43,255 nt of DNA from an uncultured Prevotella sp. Lineage in GTDB: Bacteria > Bacteroidota > Bacteroidia > Bacteroidales > Bacteroidaceae. The translations under genes and the position numbers were made by a program. This document shows, in pieces, positions 21,520 through 29,105 of the stretch (within the stretch, counting starts at the first letter, position 1; each line of letters begins with the position of its first letter). Below the pieces are notes generated by a model, which was not told the origin of the DNA, searched no databases, and saw nothing but the letters and a program-made list of their open reading frames with translations. Where the stretch lies: contig CALUGU010000010.1 of NCBI GenBank assembly GCA_944320255.1, forward strand, positions 1 through 43,255. The letters run 5' to 3'.

Positions 21520-22527
21520 ATGAACAAGAGATTTTTCACACAGATTGTGCCGGTGTTGGCGATAGCCGCCTGCCCGGTGTTCTTCACGGCGTGCAGCGAC
21601 GACGACGAAGGCGGTTCAACCCCCAAGCAGCCCGTTGAGACCTTCCAAGGAAAACTTGTCACCCGCATGGGCGACATGAACATGTCTTACGACGAGATGG
21701 GCCGCTGCTACCGCATCACGGACGTTTACGATGAAGACGTGATAATCGACTACGACGAGGGCACGATAACCTACGGCGGCGACGACCCCGTAAACGTGAC
21801 GTTCAACGCCAAGGGCTACATCACGAGCCTCTCGGCCTCGTGGAACTGGAGGGACGAATATTCTGACGGTTACGAGACCTGCAAAGGCAGCGGCAAGTTC
21901 ACCTTCTCTTACGACGGCGACGGCCGGCTGGTGAAGTGCGCGAGCACGTCGTCGGAAAGCGGCGAGTACAGCGAAGACGGCGAGAAATACAAGTACAGCG
22001 AAAAGGCCACGTCAACGGGCGTCTATGAGTGGCGCAACGGCAACCTCGTTACTTGCGACGTGGAATACAGTTACAATTCCGACGGAGACAAGGGCGCCGA
22101 GACCCACCATGCCACAATAGAATACGACGACGACGGCCTCGTGAACGAGTACGGCCAGCACACGTGGGCGATAGCTGACTACGGGCTTGACATCAACGAA
22201 TACATGGAAGCCCTCTCGCTCGTGGGCATGCTCGGCGCCGCGCCCGCCATGCTGCCGACGGCCATCAGCACGGTGGACACGGAGACTTGGGACTTGCAGG
22301 ACGGCGGCACCGACACGTGGGAAGACGACGTGACGATAGACTACCAGTTCCTCGCGAACGGCCTGCTCAACTGGGAACGGTGGAACAACCGCACATATTA
22401 CAGGTTGGGCTACGAAGAATACACGCCTTCTGACGAAACACGCGCCGCCCGCGCCGTGGCAGGCAAGGCCGACGGCAAGAAGTTCAGGGTGAGAGACTTG
22501 TTCTTCGGCAAGCGTGCAAGGAAATAA
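21520..22527 (+). CDS. Lipoprotein of unknown function
   Basis: A 335-residue exported lipoprotein. The signal peptide ends in a lipobox, VFFTACSDDDEGG, with acidic residues after the cysteine, the pattern linked to outer-surface lipoproteins in Bacteroidales. The body is rich in Y, D and G with short beta motifs (MSYDEMGRCYRITDVYD, FSYDGDGRLVKCAS, EYDDDGLVNEYG) like the RHS/YD-type strands of DUF4595-like proteins; that family name is a guess. The C-terminus is basic (RVRDLFFGKRARK). A good ribosome site, AAGGAG, precedes the ATG. It is first of a three-gene operon with a propeller protein and an outer-membrane barrel. Confidence 0.82.
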   Translation: MNKRFFTQIVPVLAIAACPVFFTACSDDDEGGSTPKQPVETFQGKLVTRMGDMNMSYDEMGRCYRITDVYDEDVIIDYDEGTITYGGDDPVNVTFNAKGYITSLSASWNWRDEYSDGYETCKGSGKFTFSYDGDGRLVKCASTSSESGEYSEDGEKYKYSEKATSTGVYEWRNGNLVTCDVEYSYNSDGDKGAETHHATIEYDDDGLVNEYGQHTWAIADYGLDINEYMEALSLVGMLGAAPAMLPTAISTVDTETWDLQDGGTDTWEDDVTIDYQFLANGLLNWERWNNRTYYRLGYEEYTPSDETRAARAVAGKADGKKFRVRDLFFGKRARK

Positions 22528-22559
22528 GGTCAGGCTCAAACGATTATCAACAGGCAATC

Positions 22560-23576
22560 ATGAAAAGAACGTTTTTAGCACTTGCGCTCGTGATGGCGGC
22601 TGCGCTGGCGGGCGCGAAGAAAGTGAGATTTGACTATTCGCTCGTGTTCGTGCCGGAGGAAGGAGGCGTGAAGTTCGAGAAGATAACCGACGACGCCGAC
22701 CGCGTGGCCGACTACGACGGCAACATCGTCAGCCGCGCCTCAAGCATCTTCGGCCGCCGCAAGGCCACGGCGATGGACTGGTGGGTGGTGCCCCAGATAG
22801 CGCTCTCGCCCGACGGCAAGCGCATCGGTTACATCAACGAGAAGAACGGCACCACGAACATCATGATAAAGAGCGCGTCAACGGGCGGGGCCAGCGTGCA
22901 GCGCACGTTCCGCACCAACGTGCAGGGCTTCACCTGGAGTCCCGACGGCAAGACGCTCTGCTTCACCGAGATACGCAACGGGCACCAAGGCATCTACCTT
23001 GTTGACGCAGAGCAGGGCACCGTGGTGCGCCAAATATCCAACGGCAGCGAGAACGACCTCGGCGGAGTGATAACGCCCGACGGCAACACCATCTTCTTCC
23101 ACAGGGGCGAAGGGCTTGAGAGCTACAGCCTCTGGAGCTACGACCGCCGCACAAACCTTTTCTCGAATTACTCACGCGGCATGACCGTCTGCCTCATCCC
23201 CGGCACGCAGGACGAGGTGTATTGCGCCCGCTTCACCAGCAACAAGGAGAGCGAGATATGGCGAGTGAATTTCAAGACGGGCGTAGAGGAGGTGATACTC
23301 TCGCAGCCCGAAAAGAGCTTCACCACGCCACAGCTGTCGCCTGACGGCAAGTGGCTCTTGGTGACGGGCAACAGCAAGTCGGAGAAGGAGGGCATCATGA
23401 ACACCGACATCTACGCCGTGCGCACCGACGGCACGCAGCTGACGCAGCTCACTTACCATCCCGGCAACGACCTCTCGGCCGTCTGGTCGCCTGACGGGCG
23501 CAGCGTCTACTTCCTGTCGCAGCGCGGTTCGGCCGACCGCGTGTACAACGTGTGGCGTATGGACTTCAACCTGTAA
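22560..23576 (+). CDS. Exported TolB-like beta-propeller protein (PD40 repeats)
   Basis: A 338-residue exported protein; MKRTFLALALVMAAALAGA is a signal peptide. The rest is a six-bladed-type propeller with PD40/WD40-like repeats: ALSPDGKRIGYINEKNGTTN, FTWSPDGKTLCFTEIRNG, VITPDGNTIFFHRGE, QLSPDGKWLLVTGNSKSE and AVWSPDGRSVYFLSQRGSAD. Such domains bind proteins or peptidoglycan partners in the periplasm. It lacks the peptidase domain often attached to these propellers. The gap to the lipoprotein gene is 32 bases and to the barrel gene 48 bases, so one transcript is likely. Confidence 0.88.
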   Translation: MKRTFLALALVMAAALAGAKKVRFDYSLVFVPEEGGVKFEKITDDADRVADYDGNIVSRASSIFGRRKATAMDWWVVPQIALSPDGKRIGYINEKNGTTNIMIKSASTGGASVQRTFRTNVQGFTWSPDGKTLCFTEIRNGHQGIYLVDAEQGTVVRQISNGSENDLGGVITPDGNTIFFHRGEGLESYSLWSYDRRTNLFSNYSRGMTVCLIPGTQDEVYCARFTSNKESEIWRVNFKTGVEEVILSQPEKSFTTPQLSPDGKWLLVTGNSKSEKEGIMNTDIYAVRTDGTQLTQLTYHPGNDLSAVWSPDGRSVYFLSQRGSADRVYNVWRMDFNL

Positions 23577-23624
23577 ACTTCATTTCAAATCATACTTATT
23601 CATCAACAAAAACATTTTTACGCA

Positions 23625-24308
23625 ATGAAAAAGTTATTATTAGCCGCCGTCTGCGCCGTATTCACGCTCACGGCGTCGGCCCAGAGGGCAAGCAGCACGT
23701 CGTCGTCATTCTTCTCAACGGAGAAAGCCGACGAGGGAGTAACGTTCGGCATACGTGCCGGTGTGAACTTCGCCAACTTGTCGGGAGACGACATCGATCT
23801 CGACAGCCGTACCTCTTTCCACGTAGGAGTGATAGCCGACATCCCCTTGATGCAGAGCCTCTACATCCAGACGGGTCTTTATTTCCAGAGCAAGGGTGCA
23901 AAAAGCGAGTACAATGAGGATTACGGCGGTTACGACGTAAAAGTAGAAGAGACTTACAGCCCCATGTACCTGTCAATCCCGGTATTGGCTTCTTACCGTT
24001 ACAACTTCAGCGACGCATTGCAGTTGCAGGTTAACTTCGGTCCTTATTTCGCTTACGGTATAGCCGGTAAGTATAAGGTAGAGGCTTCTGCCGCCGGTGA
24101 GTCTGCGGAAGACGAGACGAAACTTTTCGACAGCGACGAGGGGGACTGGAATGCTTTTGATTGCGGTTTGCAGGTAGGCGCCGGTCTTACTTTCGCCAAG
24201 CACTATTATCTCGGCTTCACTTATGACTTTGGTCTGACAAAGGTTGTAGACGATGACGCCAACCCGAAAAACAGCAACTGGATGATAAGTCTCGGTTACA
24301 ACTTCTAA
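23625..24308 (+). CDS. Outer-membrane beta-barrel protein (PorT/OMP_b-brl type)
   Basis: A 227-residue protein with signal peptide MKKLLLAAVCAVFTLTASA. Alternating hydrophobic strands typical of an eight-stranded barrel follow: VTFGIRAGVNFANLSGDD, SFHVGVIADIPLMQSLYIQT, MYLSIPVLASYRYNF, LQLQVNFGPYFAYGIAGKYK, LQVGAGLTFAKHYYLGFTYD and a final strand WMISLGYNF ending in F, the outer-membrane assembly signal. It is the last gene of the operon and is followed by a terminator-like stem. Specific function unknown. Confidence 0.9.
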   Translation: MKKLLLAAVCAVFTLTASAQRASSTSSSFFSTEKADEGVTFGIRAGVNFANLSGDDIDLDSRTSFHVGVIADIPLMQSLYIQTGLYFQSKGAKSEYNEDYGGYDVKVEETYSPMYLSIPVLASYRYNFSDALQLQVNFGPYFAYGIAGKYKVEASAAGESAEDETKLFDSDEGDWNAFDCGLQVGAGLTFAKHYYLGFTYDFGLTKVVDDDANPKNSNWMISLGYNF

Positions 24309-24341
24309 ACGGAAGATTGTCTCCGTATATAAATTAGGTAT

Positions 24342-24370
24342 GGGTGCGCCGTAACGGCGTGCCCTTTTTC
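24342..24370 (+). terminator. Terminator of the lipoprotein-propeller-barrel operon
   Basis: GGGTGCGCC (24342-24350) pairs with GGCGTGCCC (24356-24364) with two G-U pairs and loop GTAAC, followed at once by TTTTTC. Confidence 0.7.
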
Positions 24371-24405
24371 TTTTGCATGGAATATGATTTTAGTCTGACA
24401 AAAAA

Positions 24406-24486
24406 ATGAATGTCCGCAAACTTCCAACACCACCGGTAGAGACGCGGCGCGCCGCATCTCTACAAATTGGACGAATGCGGACGTTC
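24406..24486. repeat. Nested palindrome: GTAGAGACG core flanked by ATGAATGTCCGCAAA arms
   Basis: The 28-bp core 24436-24463 (GTAGAGACGCGGC and its inverse, one mismatched pair) is flanked by outer arms 24408-24427 and 24467-24486, matching at about 16 of 20. The outer end ATGAATGTCCGCAAA is identical to the end of the repeat at 2861-3049. GTAGAGACGC palindromes are, as I recall, common in several bacterial groups. Confidence 0.7.
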
Positions 24487-24505
24487 TGGAAAAATAAAAA
24501 AATAC

Positions 24506-24542
24506 CTTTTACTTCGCTTAACCGAAATTTTGCAGTAACTTT
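24506..24542 (+). repeat. Upstream copy of a 37-bp promoter-bearing direct repeat
   Basis: Bases 24506-24542 are identical to 24661-24697 (37 bases), 155 bases apart. In this copy the -7 box reads TAACTTTA instead of TAACTTTG, so it is probably a decayed duplicate of the MATE gene promoter. Confidence 0.7.
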
Positions 24543-24667
24543 AGATAAGTTACGCTGCGCCTCGGAAATGAAAATAAAAATTCGTTTCACTCACTTTTTT
24601 TTTGCATTTCGCTCAACTTGGATAAATTTCTCACGCTCATAAAAGGAAAAACAATTTTCACTTTTAC

Positions 24668-24698
24668 TTCGCTTAACCGAAATTTTGCAGTAACTTTG
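24668..24698 (+). promoter_or_regulatory. Promoter of the MATE transporter gene
   Basis: TTCG (24668-24671, one mismatch to TTTG), 19-base spacer, TAACTTTG (24691-24698). Start codon at 24719, so the leader is short, about 15 bases. It lies within the second copy of the 37-bp direct repeat. Confidence 0.65.
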
Positions 24699-24718
24699 CA
24701 CCCGAAAATAAGGTTTAT

Positions 24719-26095
24719 ATGGATAACAGACAGGCAACACTTGAACTCGGAACGAAGCCGGTAGGCAAGCTGTTGGCCCAGTATGCTCTGCCCGCCATCA
24801 TAGCGATGACGGCCTCCTCGCTGTACAACATGATTGACAGCATCTTCATAGGGCAGGGCGTAGGACCGCTGGCCATTTCCGGCTTGGCTATCACGTTCCC
24901 GTTGATGAACCTCTCGGCGGCGTTCGGAGCCGCCGTCGGCATCGGCTCGTCAACTTGCATCTCGGTTAAGCTCGGCCAAAAAGACTACGCTATGGCGGAG
25001 CACATCTTCGGCAACAGCTTCACGCTCAACCTTGTGGTGGGCGTGGCCTTCGGCTTGATAACGCTGTTGTTCCTCGACCCGATACTCTATTTCTTCGGCG
25101 CGAGCGAGAACACCATCCCTTACGCACGTGACTATATGCTCGTGATATTGGCGGGCAACGTGGTGTCGCAGACGTTCCTCGGCATGAACGCCGTGCTGCG
25201 CGCGGCCAGCAAGCCGCGGCAGGCCATGGCCGCAACGATACTTACCGTGGTGCTCAACGTGGCTCTCGCGCCCGTCTTCATCTGGCCTTTGGGCATGGGC
25301 ATCATGGGCGCCGCCCTGGCCACTATAATCTCGCAGCTCGTTGCCCTGTTGTGGCAAATCAAGCTGTTCAGCAACCAGCAGGAGATACTCCACTTCCAGC
25401 GGGGCATATACCGGTTGAAAAGCTCGATAGTGAAGAACATCGTAAGCATCGGCATGTCGCCTTTCGCGATGAATGTTTGCGCCTGCGTGGTGGTGATATT
25501 CATCAACGCCGGGCTGTCGCATTACGGCGGCGACCTCGCCGTCGGTGCCTACGGCATAGCCAGCAAGGTGTCGTTCATCTTCGTGATGGTGACGATCGGC
25601 CTCAACCAGGGTATGCTCCCGATAGCCGGCTACAACTATGGCGCGCAGCGGTTCGACCGCCTTATGCGCGTGCTCAAGCTCGCAATGATAACCGCCACGG
25701 TGATAACCACTACGGGCTTTGCCATCGCCGAGTTCCTGCCTTACCAGTGCGCGCGGCTCTTTACCACGGACAAGACGCTCATCGACATGTCCGTCGAGGG
25801 CATCAGGATACACATGCTGGCCTTCCCGATAGTGGGTTGCCAGATGGTGATAACCAACTTCTTCCAGTGCATCGGCAAGGCCAAGATAAGCATTTTCCTG
25901 TCGCTCTCGCGCCAGATGCTGTTCCTGCTGCCCCTGCTCGTGGTGCTTCCGCCCATCATGCAGGTTGACGGCGTGTGGACGGCGATGCCCGTATCCGACG
26001 CCATCGCCGCCATCGTGGCCTTCGTAATGATGGCGAAGTACATGAGGAAGTTCAAAAGACAGATGCAGACTGTAAGCATACAAGCAGAAAAGTAA
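24719..26095 (+). CDS. MATE family efflux transporter
   Basis: A 458-residue inner-membrane cation-coupled multidrug exporter of the MATE/DinF-NorM superfamily. Twelve hydrophobic spans are apparent. Typical features: N-terminal GKLLAQYALPAIIAMTASSL, YNMIDSIFIGQGVGPLAISG, GAAVGIGSSTCISVKLGQKD, MNAVLRAASKPRQAMAATI, and in the second half VTIGLNQGMLPIAGYNYGAQ with the conserved P and YNYGA. The C-terminus is basic and its last codons already read into the repeat that follows. Substrate not predictable. Its promoter is the 24661-24697 repeat copy. Confidence 0.95.
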   Translation: MDNRQATLELGTKPVGKLLAQYALPAIIAMTASSLYNMIDSIFIGQGVGPLAISGLAITFPLMNLSAAFGAAVGIGSSTCISVKLGQKDYAMAEHIFGNSFTLNLVVGVAFGLITLLFLDPILYFFGASENTIPYARDYMLVILAGNVVSQTFLGMNAVLRAASKPRQAMAATILTVVLNVALAPVFIWPLGMGIMGAALATIISQLVALLWQIKLFSNQQEILHFQRGIYRLKSSIVKNIVSIGMSPFAMNVCACVVVIFINAGLSHYGGDLAVGAYGIASKVSFIFVMVTIGLNQGMLPIAGYNYGAQRFDRLMRVLKLAMITATVITTTGFAIAEFLPYQCARLFTTDKTLIDMSVEGIRIHMLAFPIVGCQMVITNFFQCIGKAKISIFLSLSRQMLFLLPLLVVLPPIMQVDGVWTAMPVSDAIAAIVAFVMMAKYMRKFKRQMQTVSIQAEK

Positions 26096-26155
26096 CAGGC
26101 AGACAAGTGGCAGGGGATATAGACTTGTTTGCTTGTCTGCTTGTCACTCGTCACT
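26091..26155. repeat. Inverted repeat of GACAAGT/GACAAGC words after the MATE gene
   Basis: The left side (AAGTAACAGGCAGACAAGTG, 26091-26110) and right side CTTGTTTGCTTGTCTGCTTG plus TCACTCGTCACT (about 26124-26155) are inverted relatives. It begins inside the last codons of the MATE gene and ends 13 bases before the next start. Confidence 0.6.
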
Positions 26156-26168
26156 AAAAATAAAGATA

Positions 26169-26789
26169 ATGGACGACAAAAAGATAATAATCAACGTAGG
26201 GCGCCAGCTTGGCAGCGGCGGACTGACCATTGCCAAGAAGCTGGCCGAGGACTTCGGGTGCAACTTCTACGACAAGGAACTGCTCAACCTTGCAGCCAAG
26301 GAGAGCGGCTTCAGCGAGAAGTTCTTCGAGCAGAACGATGAGAAGAAAGGCTTTTTCCGCTCGTTGTTCCACATGCATGCCCCGTTCGTGTCAGACAATA
26401 ACTTTTATAACAACAAGCTGTCGCAGGAGAGTCTGTTCCAGTTCCAGAGCGACGCCATCCGCAAGGCGGCGTCGGAACACTCGTGCGTGTTCGTCGGTCG
26501 TTGCGCCGACTACGTGCTTCGCGACTTCGACAACACAGTCAGCATCTTCATCACGGCCGACATCGACGAGCGCATAGCGCGCATCTGCAAGCGTCACGGC
26601 TGCACGGAAGACGAGGCGAAGAAGATAATCGAGAGCAAGGAATCAACCCGCTCGTCGTACTACAACTACTACACGGGCAAGGAATGGGGGCACAGCAAGT
26701 CTTACGATCTTTGCATTAACTCCAGCGTCTTGGGAATGGACGCCACCGAGGAGTTCATCAAAGAGTTCATCGAAAAGAAACTTTTTTAA
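26169..26789 (+). CDS. Cytidylate kinase-like family protein
   Basis: A 206-residue P-loop nucleotide kinase of the cytidylate-kinase-like (Cytidylate_kin2) family. The start ATG at 26169 is chosen because the longer frame only translates repeat DNA and the P-loop NVGRQLGSGGLTIAKKLAED (9-28) needs this N-terminus. Further marks are FYDKELLNLAAKESG, CVFVGRCADYVLRD, FITADIDERIARICKRHG and DLCINSSVLGMD. True cytidylate kinase is encoded separately at 35175-35867, so this paralogue probably has another or accessory substrate; which one is unknown. Both flanks are GACAAG-word repeats. Confidence 0.88.
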   Translation: MDDKKIIINVGRQLGSGGLTIAKKLAEDFGCNFYDKELLNLAAKESGFSEKFFEQNDEKKGFFRSLFHMHAPFVSDNNFYNNKLSQESLFQFQSDAIRKAASEHSCVFVGRCADYVLRDFDNTVSIFITADIDERIARICKRHGCTEDEAKKIIESKESTRSSYYNYYTGKEWGHSKSYDLCINSSVLGMDATEEFIKEFIEKKLF

Positions 26790-26865
26790 GCAGGCAAGTG
26801 ACAAGCAGACAAGCAAACAAGCCGTACGACAAACTTGCTTGTCTGCTTGTCACTTGTCTGCTTGC
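26790..26865. repeat. Inverted repeat of GACAAGC words, perfect 22-bp core
   Basis: Core 26795-26816 (CAAGTGACAAGCAGACAAGC and two more bases) is the exact inverse of 26835-26856, loop 18 bases. Outer words continue to 26790 and 26865. It starts directly after the stop codon and ends 11 bases before the next ATG. Confidence 0.8.
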
Positions 26866-26876
26866 ACCTTAAAGCA

Positions 26877-27395
26877 ATGAAACGAATAGGCATCATCAGC
26901 GACACCCACGCTTATTGGGACGACAAGTACCTGCATTACTTCGAGCCGTGCGACGAGATTTGGCACGCCGGCGACATCGGTTCGATGGAGGTTGCGGAGC
27001 GTCTGGCCGAGTTCAGGACGCTGCGCGCCGTTCACGGTAACTGCGACGGAGGCGACTTGCGGCGTATGTTCCCGGAGAAACTGCGGTGGAGGTGCGAGGA
27101 CGCCGACGTCCTTATGAAGCACATTGGAGGCTATCCGGGCAATTACGACAGGAGCATAATGGCCTCGATTTACGCCAATCCGCCCCAGCTTTTCATCTCC
27201 GGCCACTCCCATATACTGAAAGTAAAGTATGACAAGACGCTCAACCTGCTGCACATCAACCCCGGAGCGGCCGGTCTGCAAGGGTGGCATAAGGACCGCA
27301 CGATAATCCGCCTCACCGTTGACGGCAGCCAGTTTAAGGACCTCGAAGTTGTTACTTTATCAGATCCAAGGCGTTGCGCCGACACAATTTTTTAG
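26877..27395 (+). CDS. Metallophosphoesterase, YfcE/MJ0936 type
   Basis: A 172-residue calcineurin-like phosphodiesterase. The start is ATG 26877; the upstream in-frame leader is repeat DNA. The metal-binding motifs are complete: D9 and H11 in IISDTHAYWD, D33 in HAGDIGS, N55 and the following D in VHGNCDG, and ISGHSHILK with GHxH, followed by NPGAAGLQGWHKDRT. Family members cleave phosphodiesters such as cyclic nucleotides; the natural substrate is unknown. It lies 47 bases before rmlB with no inverted repeat in that short gap. Confidence 0.93.
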   Translation: MKRIGIISDTHAYWDDKYLHYFEPCDEIWHAGDIGSMEVAERLAEFRTLRAVHGNCDGGDLRRMFPEKLRWRCEDADVLMKHIGGYPGNYDRSIMASIYANPPQLFISGHSHILKVKYDKTLNLLHINPGAAGLQGWHKDRTIIRLTVDGSQFKDLEVVTLSDPRRCADTIF

Positions 27396-27442
27396 CAGTT
27401 ACGGCGTTATTTTTATTAAATAACAATCTAAATACCGACAAA

Positions 27443-28591
27443 ATGAAGACTTATTTGGTGACAGGAGCGGCCGGATTTATCGGCTCCAATTTCATAAAAT
27501 ACCTTCTTTACAAGAAGTATAAGGACGAGGACGTCAAGGTGATAGTGCTCGACTTGTTGACTTACGCCGGCAATTACGGCACGATTAAGGACGACGTTGA
27601 CGGCAAGAGGTGCGTTTTCGTGCACGGAGACATACGCGACCGCAGTCTGGCCGACAAGCTGTTCGCCGATAACGACATAGATTATGTAGTCAATTTCGCC
27701 GCCGAGAGCCATGTTGACCGCAGCATAGAGAACCCTCAGCTGTTCCTTGAAACCAACATACTCGGCACGCAAAATCTGCTCGACGCTGCCCGCCGGGCCT
27801 GGGTTACGGGCAAGGACGAGTCGGGATACCCCGCCTGGAAGCCCGGCAAACGCTTCCACCAGGTAAGCACCGACGAGGTTTACGGTTCGCTGGGCAGGGA
27901 CGGTTACTTCACCGAAGACACCCCTTTGTGCCCCCACAGTCCGTACAGCGCGTCGAAGACGAGCGCCGACCTCATCGTAAAGGCATACCACGACACTTAC
28001 CATGCGCCCGTAACCATCACCCGTTGCTCCAACAATTACGGGCCGTATCACTTCCCCGAAAAGCTCATCCCGCTGATAATCAACAACATACTCGAAGGCA
28101 AACCCCTGCCCGTTTACGGCAAGGGAGACAACGTAAGGGACTGGCTTTACGTGGAAGACCACTGCAAGGCAATCGACCTCGTGGTGCGTGAAGGACGCGA
28201 CGGAGAGGTCTACAACGTAGGCGGACACAACGAGATGAAGAACATCGACATCGTAAAACTCACGATAAAGACCATCCACGACATGATGGCCGAGGACAAG
28301 AGCCTGCGCAACATACTGAAAAAACAGGTGAGGGACGCTGCCGGCGACATTGACATAAGCTGGATAAACGACGGCCTGATAACGTTCGTCGCCGACCGCT
28401 TGGGGCACGACCAGCGTTACGCCATCGACCCGACGAAAATAAAGAACGAACTCGGCTGGCAGCCTGAGACGATGTTCGCCGACGGCATCGTCAAGACAAT
28501 ACGCTGGAACTTGGAGCATCAGGACTGGGTGAACGAAGTGACCAGCGGCGATTACCAGAAGTATTACGAACAGATGTACGGCAACCGGTAG
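27443..28591 (+). CDS. rfbB: dTDP-glucose 4,6-dehydratase
   Basis: Converts dTDP-D-glucose to dTDP-4-keto-6-deoxyglucose, on the way to dTDP-rhamnose and other deoxysugars for surface glycans. 382 residues; an extended short-chain dehydrogenase with NAD site GAAGFIGSN (8-16), catalytic TDEVYG (143-148), Y168xxxK172 in SPYSASKTSAD, and CSNNYGPYHFPEKLIPLIIN. The start is ATG 27443, giving MKTYLVTG. It is somewhat longer than the usual 350-360 because of the DMMAEDKSLRNILKKQVRDA insertion near 280-300. The partner genes rmlA, rmlC and rmlD are not nearby. Confidence 0.95.
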   Translation: MKTYLVTGAAGFIGSNFIKYLLYKKYKDEDVKVIVLDLLTYAGNYGTIKDDVDGKRCVFVHGDIRDRSLADKLFADNDIDYVVNFAAESHVDRSIENPQLFLETNILGTQNLLDAARRAWVTGKDESGYPAWKPGKRFHQVSTDEVYGSLGRDGYFTEDTPLCPHSPYSASKTSADLIVKAYHDTYHAPVTITRCSNNYGPYHFPEKLIPLIINNILEGKPLPVYGKGDNVRDWLYVEDHCKAIDLVVREGRDGEVYNVGGHNEMKNIDIVKLTIKTIHDMMAEDKSLRNILKKQVRDAAGDIDISWINDGLITFVADRLGHDQRYAIDPTKIKNELGWQPETMFADGIVKTIRWNLEHQDWVNEVTSGDYQKYYEQMYGNR

Positions 28592-28602
28592 TTATTTTAG
28601 CG

Positions 28603-28682
28603 GACAAGTGACAAGCAAACAAGCAGACAAGCCGATATGCGACGAGGCATAATGCTTGTCTGCTTGTCGTTTATTTACTTGT
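28603..28682. repeat. Inverted repeat of GACAAGC/AAACAAGC words
   Basis: Left GACAAGTGACAAGCAAACAA and following GCAGACAAGC (28603-28632) face right GCTTGTCTGCTTGTCGTTTA and TTTACTTGT (about 28653-28682). It lies between rfbB and the small sigma-like gene and ends 11 bases before that start. Confidence 0.65.
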
Positions 28683-28693
28683 ATCTTGAAATC

Positions 28694-29005
28694 ATGGACA
28701 CATTATCACAGGAACTTCAAGACTTCCTGATACGCCTCGGCAAGGAGCCTGGGTGTGTCAGCGAGAAGGTGGAACATTACATAAAGCACATAATGCACCT
28801 CGTCTACGCCGACGACGAAGATATGCTCCAGCAGTATTACGGACTGTTCGGCAACGACGTGAAACCGCTTGAAGACATAGCGAGGGAGCGTCGCGTAAGC
28901 AGCGGAACGATGCTGAAAATCATCGAGGCGAACCTTCGCAAGATGGCGGTCTCGCCGGAATGGCAGATGGTGAAACAGTTAATCGGCAGACAAGCAGGCG
29001 AGTGA
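28694..29005 (+). CDS. Small protein with sigma region 4-like helix-turn-helix
   Basis: A 103-residue protein I do not recognise as a named family. ATG 28694 is the start; the upstream extension is repeat DNA. The N-terminal half is helical and acidic (MDTLSQELQDFLIRLGKE, MHLVYADDEDMLQQYYG). Residues 57-84 (KPLEDIARERRVSSGTMLKI and IEANLRKM) follow the sigma-70 region 4 pattern of LEEIA...GVS...IR.IE...LRK. A DNA-binding or RNA polymerase-binding role is inferred. The last residues (GRQAGE) are encoded by the repeat that begins at 28985, so the C-terminus may have been shaped by repeat insertion. Confidence 0.72.
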   Translation: MDTLSQELQDFLIRLGKEPGCVSEKVEHYIKHIMHLVYADDEDMLQQYYGLFGNDVKPLEDIARERRVSSGTMLKIIEANLRKMAVSPEWQMVKQLIGRQAGE

Positions 29006-29074
29006 CAAGTGACAAGCTGATAAGCAACAAGGCATATCCGCTTGTTTGCTTGTCACTTGTCTGCTCGTTTGCTG
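28985..29074. repeat. Inverted repeat of GACAAGT words overlapping a gene end
   Basis: Left GCAGACAAGCAGGCGAGTGA and CAAGTGACAAGC (28985-29018) and right CTTGTTTGCTTGTCACTTGT and CTGCTCGTTTGCTG (29041-29074) are inverted relatives. The first 21 bases are inside the coding sequence ending at 29005. It ends 31 bases before purT. Confidence 0.65.
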
Positions 29075-29105
29075 ATAAAGAATGTCTGTTACAAAATAAT
29101 AAAAG

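Noticed and set aside
26133-26168. Upstream extensions starting MLVCLSLV or MSACHSS at 26133, 26835 and 28637
   Set aside because: These N-termini are only the CTTGTCTGCTTG repeat arms read in frame; the downstream ATG codons give the normal family starts.
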